From assembly GCA_947373775.1 (NCBI GenBank), contig CANBZE010000097.1:1-7083 (forward strand): 7,083 bases of DNA. The letters are read 5' to 3'. Both the position numbers and the translations under genes were made by a program. Position 1 is the first letter of the stretch, and every line of letters begins with the position of its first letter. This document shows positions 4,460 to 7,083 of the stretch, piece by piece. Source of the stretch: Alphaproteobacteria bacterium (GTDB taxonomy: Bacteria; Pseudomonadota; Alphaproteobacteria; Micropepsales; Micropepsaceae). Below the pieces are notes generated by a model. That model was not told the origin of the DNA and did not search any database. It saw only the letters and a program-made list of their open reading frames with translations.

Positions 4460-5332
4460 ATGAATACGCTTCGTACCGGCATCCTGATGGCGGCCCTGAC
4501 CGGGTTGTTCATTGCGGTGGGTGCGCTGCTGGGCGGCGGCACCGGGGTGCTGATCGCCTTTGCCATGGCGCTGGCGATGAACGCCTTCGCCTATTGGAAT
4601 TCCGACAAGGTGCTGCTGTCCATGTACGGCGCGCGCCAGGTCGATGCCGCTAGCGAGCCGCGGCTGTACGGGCTGGTGGAAAAACTGGCGGCACAGGCGC
4701 AGTTGCCCATGCCCAAGGTTTACATCACCGAAAATCCCCAACCCAACGCTTTCGCCACCGGGCGCAATCCCGATCATGCCGCCGTCTGCGTCACCACCGG
4801 CTTGCTGAGACAGGTAAGTCAGGAAGAACTGGCGGGCGTCCTGGCGCATGAGCTGGGCCATGTGAAGCATCGCGATACCTTGACCATGACCATCACCGCG
4901 GTGATCGCGGGCGCCATTTCCATGCTGGCCAACATGGCCTTCTTTATGGGTGGTTCCAGAGACCGCGAGCATCCGCTGGGCATGGTGGGCGTGCTGCTGG
5001 TCACCATGCTGGCGCCGATCGCGGCGATGCTGGTGCAGGCCGCGATCTCGCGTTCACGCGAATTCGAAGCCGACCGCGCCGGCGCCGAAATCACCGGCCG
5101 CCCCATGTGGCTGGCTTCGGCGCTGGGCCAGATCGAGCGCGCGGCGCAGCGCATCGACAACTATCCCGCCGATGCCAATCCCGCCACGGCGCACATGTTC
5201 ATCATCAACCCGCTGCATGGTGGCATCAGCGGGTTGTTCGCCACCCATCCCTCGACGGAAGAGCGCATTGCGCGGCTGACAGCCATGGCGGGCGCAAACG
5301 CGACGCCCGTACGCAAAGGCCCTTGGGGCTAG
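4460..5332 (+). CDS. htpX: Membrane zinc metalloprotease HtpX (M48 family)
   Basis: HtpX is an inner-membrane zinc endoprotease that degrades misfolded membrane proteins, overlapping with FtsH in quality control; the active site faces the cytoplasm. The 290-residue length is typical. Hydrophobic segments lie at about 8-24, 27-45, 143-164 and 174-196. The zinc motif is HELGH (H130, E131, H134), and the downstream EFEAD (201-205) fits the ExxxD third-ligand motif of M48. Also conserved are NAFATGR (96-102), INPLHGG (249-255) and [11 protein letters not shown] (263-273). The ATG at 4460 has GAGGA 7 nt upstream. The leader contains hairpin repeat B, and no clear promoter or heat-shock RNA thermometer was recognised. 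The stop codon is part of a CTAG shared with the convergent dehydrogenase gene, leaving no room for a terminator. Confidence 0.96.
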   Translation: MNTLRTGILMAALTGLFIAVGALLGGGTGVLIAFAMALAMNAFAYWNSDKVLLSMYGARQVDAASEPRLYGLVEKLAAQAQLPMPKVYITENPQPNAFATGRNPDHAAVCVTTGLLRQVSQEELAGVLAHELGHVKHRDTLTMTITAVIAGAISMLANMAFFMGGSRDREHPLGMVGVLLVTMLAPIAAMLVQAAISRSREFEADRAGAEITGRPMWLASALGQIERAAQRIDNYPADANPATAHMFIINPLHGGISGLFATHPSTEERIARLTAMAGANATPVRKGPWG

Positions 5333-6081
5333 CCTTGTGCGCTGTACCCGCCATCCACCGGGATGGCGGTGCCGGTGATAAAGTCTGAAGCCGGACTGGC
5401 CAGGAACACCGCTATGCCCGCCATATCGTGAGGCGCGCCCCAGCGCCCCGCCGGCGTCCGCGCCAGCACCTTCTCATGCAATCCGGAAACCTGCTGGCGC
5501 GCGCCCTTGGTCAGTTCGGTGTCGATCCAGCCAGGCAGCACGGCATTGACCTGGATATTCTCCGCCGCCCAGGCCGAGGCCAGCGACTTGGTCAGCTGCA
5601 CCACGCCGCCCTTGCTGGCGCCATAGGGCGCAGCGAACGACGCGCCGAAGATCGACATCATCGAACCAATATTGATGATCTTGCCGCCCCGCGCTTTCAA
5701 ATGCGGGTAGGCCGCCTGGCAGCAGACGAACAGGCTGGTCAGGTTGATGTTCAGCACCCGGTGCCATTCTTCCAATGCATAATCCTGCGGGGGTTTGCGG
5801 ATATTGATGCCGGCATTGTTCACCAGGATATCCAGCCGGCCGAACTTTTTGACCGTGGCATCCACCACCGCCTTCACGCCGCTTTCTTCAGCCATGTCCA
5901 CGGCGACGGCATCGGCGTTGCCGCCCAATGCTTCGACCGCGTGCCTGTTCTTGTCCGCGTCGCGCCCCGCCACCATCACGGTGGCGCCGGCCTCAGCCAG
6001 GCCCTTGGCCATGCCCAGCCCGATGCCGCCATTGCCGCCCGTCACCAGGGCAACTTTTCCCGTCAGATCGAATGCCGTCAT
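5329..6081 (-). CDS. Short-chain dehydrogenase/reductase (classical SDR, gluconate 5-dehydrogenase/KduD-like)
   Basis: This is an NAD(P)-dependent oxidoreductase of 250 residues with the classical SDR layout. It has the cofactor glycine motif TGGNGGIG (14-21), NNAG (88-91), a serine in NIGSMMS (S140), YGASK with catalytic Y153 and K157, and [12 protein letters not shown] after the active site. It ends in PVDGGYS, the usual SDR C-terminus. GRD after the second strand (39-41) has arginine after glycine, compatible with NADP, but this is weak evidence. The overall sequence resembles gluconate 5-dehydrogenase, 2-deoxy-D-gluconate dehydrogenase and FabG-like enzymes; the substrate cannot be assigned. 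I chose the ATG at 6081, with GGGGG 6 nt upstream, over a TTG at 6087 that would add two residues. It is convergent with htpX, sharing CTAG, and divergent from rsmB, so it stands alone as a single-gene transcription unit. Confidence 0.92.
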   Translation of the reverse strand: MTAFDLTGKVALVTGGNGGIGLGMAKGLAEAGATVMVAGRDADKNRHAVEALGGNADAVAVDMAEESGVKAVVDATVKKFGRLDILVNNAGINIRKPPQDYALEEWHRVLNINLTSLFVCCQAAYPHLKARGGKIINIGSMMSIFGASFAAPYGASKGGVVQLTKSLASAWAAENIQVNAVLPGWIDTELTKGARQQVSGLHEKVLARTPAGRWGAPHDMAGIAVFLASPASDFITGTAIPVDGGYSAQG

Positions 6082-6087
6082 GGCCAA

Positions 6088-6092
6088 CCCCC
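6088..6092 (-). promoter_or_regulatory. Purine-rich ribosome-binding site of the SDR gene
   Basis: A run of five G on the minus strand ends 6 nt before the ATG at 6081. This spacing favours that ATG over the TTG at 6087, which would directly abut the G run. Confidence 0.5.
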
Positions 6093-6106
6093 GCTGCTTG
6101 AAGCGT

Positions 6107-6161
6107 GATAATGCCTTTGGGAAGGGCCTTTGGCCAAGGGCGTGCTTGCTCTAAAGAGAGC
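6107..6161 (+). promoter_or_regulatory. Divergent SDR/rsmB control region: -10-like hexamer, tandem repeat and start-proximal hairpin
   Basis: GATAAT at 6107-6112 matches 5 of 6 bases of a -10 box for rsmB, but I see no -35 partner. It is followed by an imperfect tandem repeat, GCCTTTGGGAAGG (6113-6125) and GCCTTTGGCCAAGG (6126-6139), which includes the palindrome TTGGCCAA (6130-6137). A short hairpin, GCTCT (6148-6152) with AGAGC (6157-6161) and an AAAG loop, ends 2 nt before the rsmB ATG. It overlaps the AGAGAG ribosome-binding site. Function is inferred only. Confidence 0.35.
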
Positions 6162-6163
6162 CC

Positions 6164-7083
6164 ATGACCGATACCGGACTTCTCGCTCCAGGCTTGGCCG
6201 CACGCCGCGCGGCGCTGGCCATATTGTCCGGCGTGCTGCAGAAGCGCCGCCCGCTGGATGCCGGATTGGACCAGTTGGCGGGCCTTGCCGTCCGCGACGC
6301 CGGTTTCGCCCGCGCGCTGGCCAGTGAGACCTTGCGCAATATGGGGGCGCTGGATGCGGTACTGCGCAAGTTCATGGCCAAGCCGCTGGCGCCGCACAAG
6401 GCCGGCACGGCCAGCGAGATCCTGCTGCTGGGCGCCTGTGAGCTTCTCATCCTGAAAGTTGCGCCCCATGCCGCCGTAGATGCCGCCAACGAGTTGGCCG
6501 CCAAGGATTCCAAGGCGGTGCATTTCAAGCCGCTGATCAATGCGGTGCTGCGCAAGGTCGCCAAGGAAGGCGAAGCGGTGTTGTCGGGCCTGGACCGCGA
6601 GCGCTTGTCCACCCCCGACTGGCTGTGGTCGCGCTGGACGGCGCAATATGGCGCCGGCACGGCGCGGATCATCGCGCGCGCCCACCAGCAGGCGGCGCCG
6701 GTCGACATCGTGCTGAAATCGCCCGCTGCGATTTTCCCGCCTAGCGAGGAAGTGTTCGGTGCCGTGCGGCGGCTGAGCGATTCCGGCCGCATCGACGAAC
6801 TGCCCGGTTTTGCCGAAGGCGACTGGTGGGTGCAGGACGCGGCGGCCACCTTGCCCGCTTTGCTGCTGGGCGATGTCGCGGACCAAAGCGTGATCGACCT
6901 GTGCGCCGCGCCGGGTGGCAAAACTTTGCAGCTGGCAGCGCGCGGCGCAAACGTCATTGCCGTGGAGATCGATGCGATGCGTGGCGAGCGCATCCGCGAA
7001 AATCTGACGCGCACCAAGTTGAACGCCGAAATCGTCCAGGCCGATGCGCGCGACTTTGAAGGCAGCGCCCCCTTCGTGCTGAT
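6164..7083 (+). CDS. rsmB: 16S rRNA (cytosine-967-C5)-methyltransferase RsmB (Fmu/Sun), 3' end cut by window edge
   Basis: RsmB uses S-adenosylmethionine to methylate C967 of 16S rRNA in the small ribosomal subunit. The visible 306 residues have no stop and lack the C-terminus of a protein usually around 430 long. The N-terminal NusB-like RNA-binding domain covers about 10-135, including ILLLGACELLIL (86-97), VDAANELA (105-112) and KPLINAVLRKV (122-132). A linker containing TPDWLWSRW (150-158) follows. The Rossmann methyltransferase domain starts with WVQDAAATLPALLL (222-235), the SAM motif DLCAAPGGKT (245-254), AVEID (266-270) and ADARDF (293-298). The two catalytic cysteines (PC and TC motifs) would lie beyond the right edge. 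The ATG at 6164 follows AAAGAGAG; a hairpin covers that site. It is divergent from the SDR gene and probably begins an operon continuing to the right. Confidence 0.94.
   Translation, partial: MTDTGLLAPGLAARRAALAILSGVLQKRRPLDAGLDQLAGLAVRDAGFARALASETLRNMGALDAVLRKFMAKPLAPHKAGTASEILLLGACELLILKVAPHAAVDAANELAAKDSKAVHFKPLINAVLRKVAKEGEAVLSGLDRERLSTPDWLWSRWTAQYGAGTARIIARAHQQAAPVDIVLKSPAAIFPPSEEVFGAVRRLSDSGRIDELPGFAEGDWWVQDAAATLPALLLGDVADQSVIDLCAAPGGKTLQLAARGANVIAVEIDAMRGERIRENLTRTKLNAEIVQADARDFEGSAPFVL

Noticed and set aside
5993..7017. Two long minus-strand open frames (about 297 and 288 codons) opposite rsmB
   Set aside because: They are antisense to a clear RsmB with NusB-like and SAM-binding motifs, and their products lack motifs.
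1..7083. CRISPR array, transposase, integrase, tRNA or rRNA gene, toxin-antitoxin pair
   Set aside because: I found no regularly spaced repeats, terminal inverted repeats with a transposase frame, or RNA-gene signatures on either strand. All substantial coding sequence is accounted for by housekeeping genes and one SDR.

Overview
This is an ordinary, gene-dense chromosomal segment, most likely from an alphaproteobacterium. The evidence is high GC content, a Fur/Mur-type regulator without its CxxC zinc site, a DUF1674/SDHAF4 protein next to htpX, an nfuA-tsaB-rimI-fur-acyltransferase cluster, and DUF2239. I cannot place it below class level. No mobile element, phage gene, CRISPR array, rRNA or tRNA gene is visible, and no stretch longer than about 125 bases lacks a gene.

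Left half (1-3511, minus strand): six tightly packed genes read right to left: nfuA, a RutE-like nitroreductase, tsaB, rimI, fur/mur and a lysophospholipid acyltransferase cut by the left edge. Three successive junctions overlap (ATGA, GTGA and about 20 nt). The last two gaps are 36 and 7 nt. This looks like one operon transcribed from upstream of nfuA. It joins Fe-S cluster delivery, an FMN enzyme, tRNA t6A synthesis, ribosomal protein acetylation, metal-responsive regulation and lipid synthesis.

Middle (3512-4459): a 124-nt divergent region separates nfuA from a DUF2239 gene. It holds promoter-like hexamers, three imperfect direct repeats and a weak TGA-N10-TCA palindrome. DUF2239 faces sdhAF4, a small gene predicted to help assemble succinate dehydrogenase. 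Two copies of a 42-47 nt hairpin repeat lie on either side of sdhAF4. One fills almost all of the 3' gap and the other fills half of the divergent gap before htpX. Their stems differ by a compensatory base pair.

Right half (4460-7083): htpX, a membrane zinc protease, runs into a convergent short-chain dehydrogenase gene, and the two stop codons share a single CTAG. The dehydrogenase gene is divergent from rsmB, a 16S rRNA m5C methyltransferase truncated by the right edge.

I found no clearly new defence or metabolic system. The observations most worth checking are the covarying hairpin repeats around sdhAF4, the possibly leaderless DUF2239 gene, and the RutE-like enzyme inside an Fe-S/translation operon.
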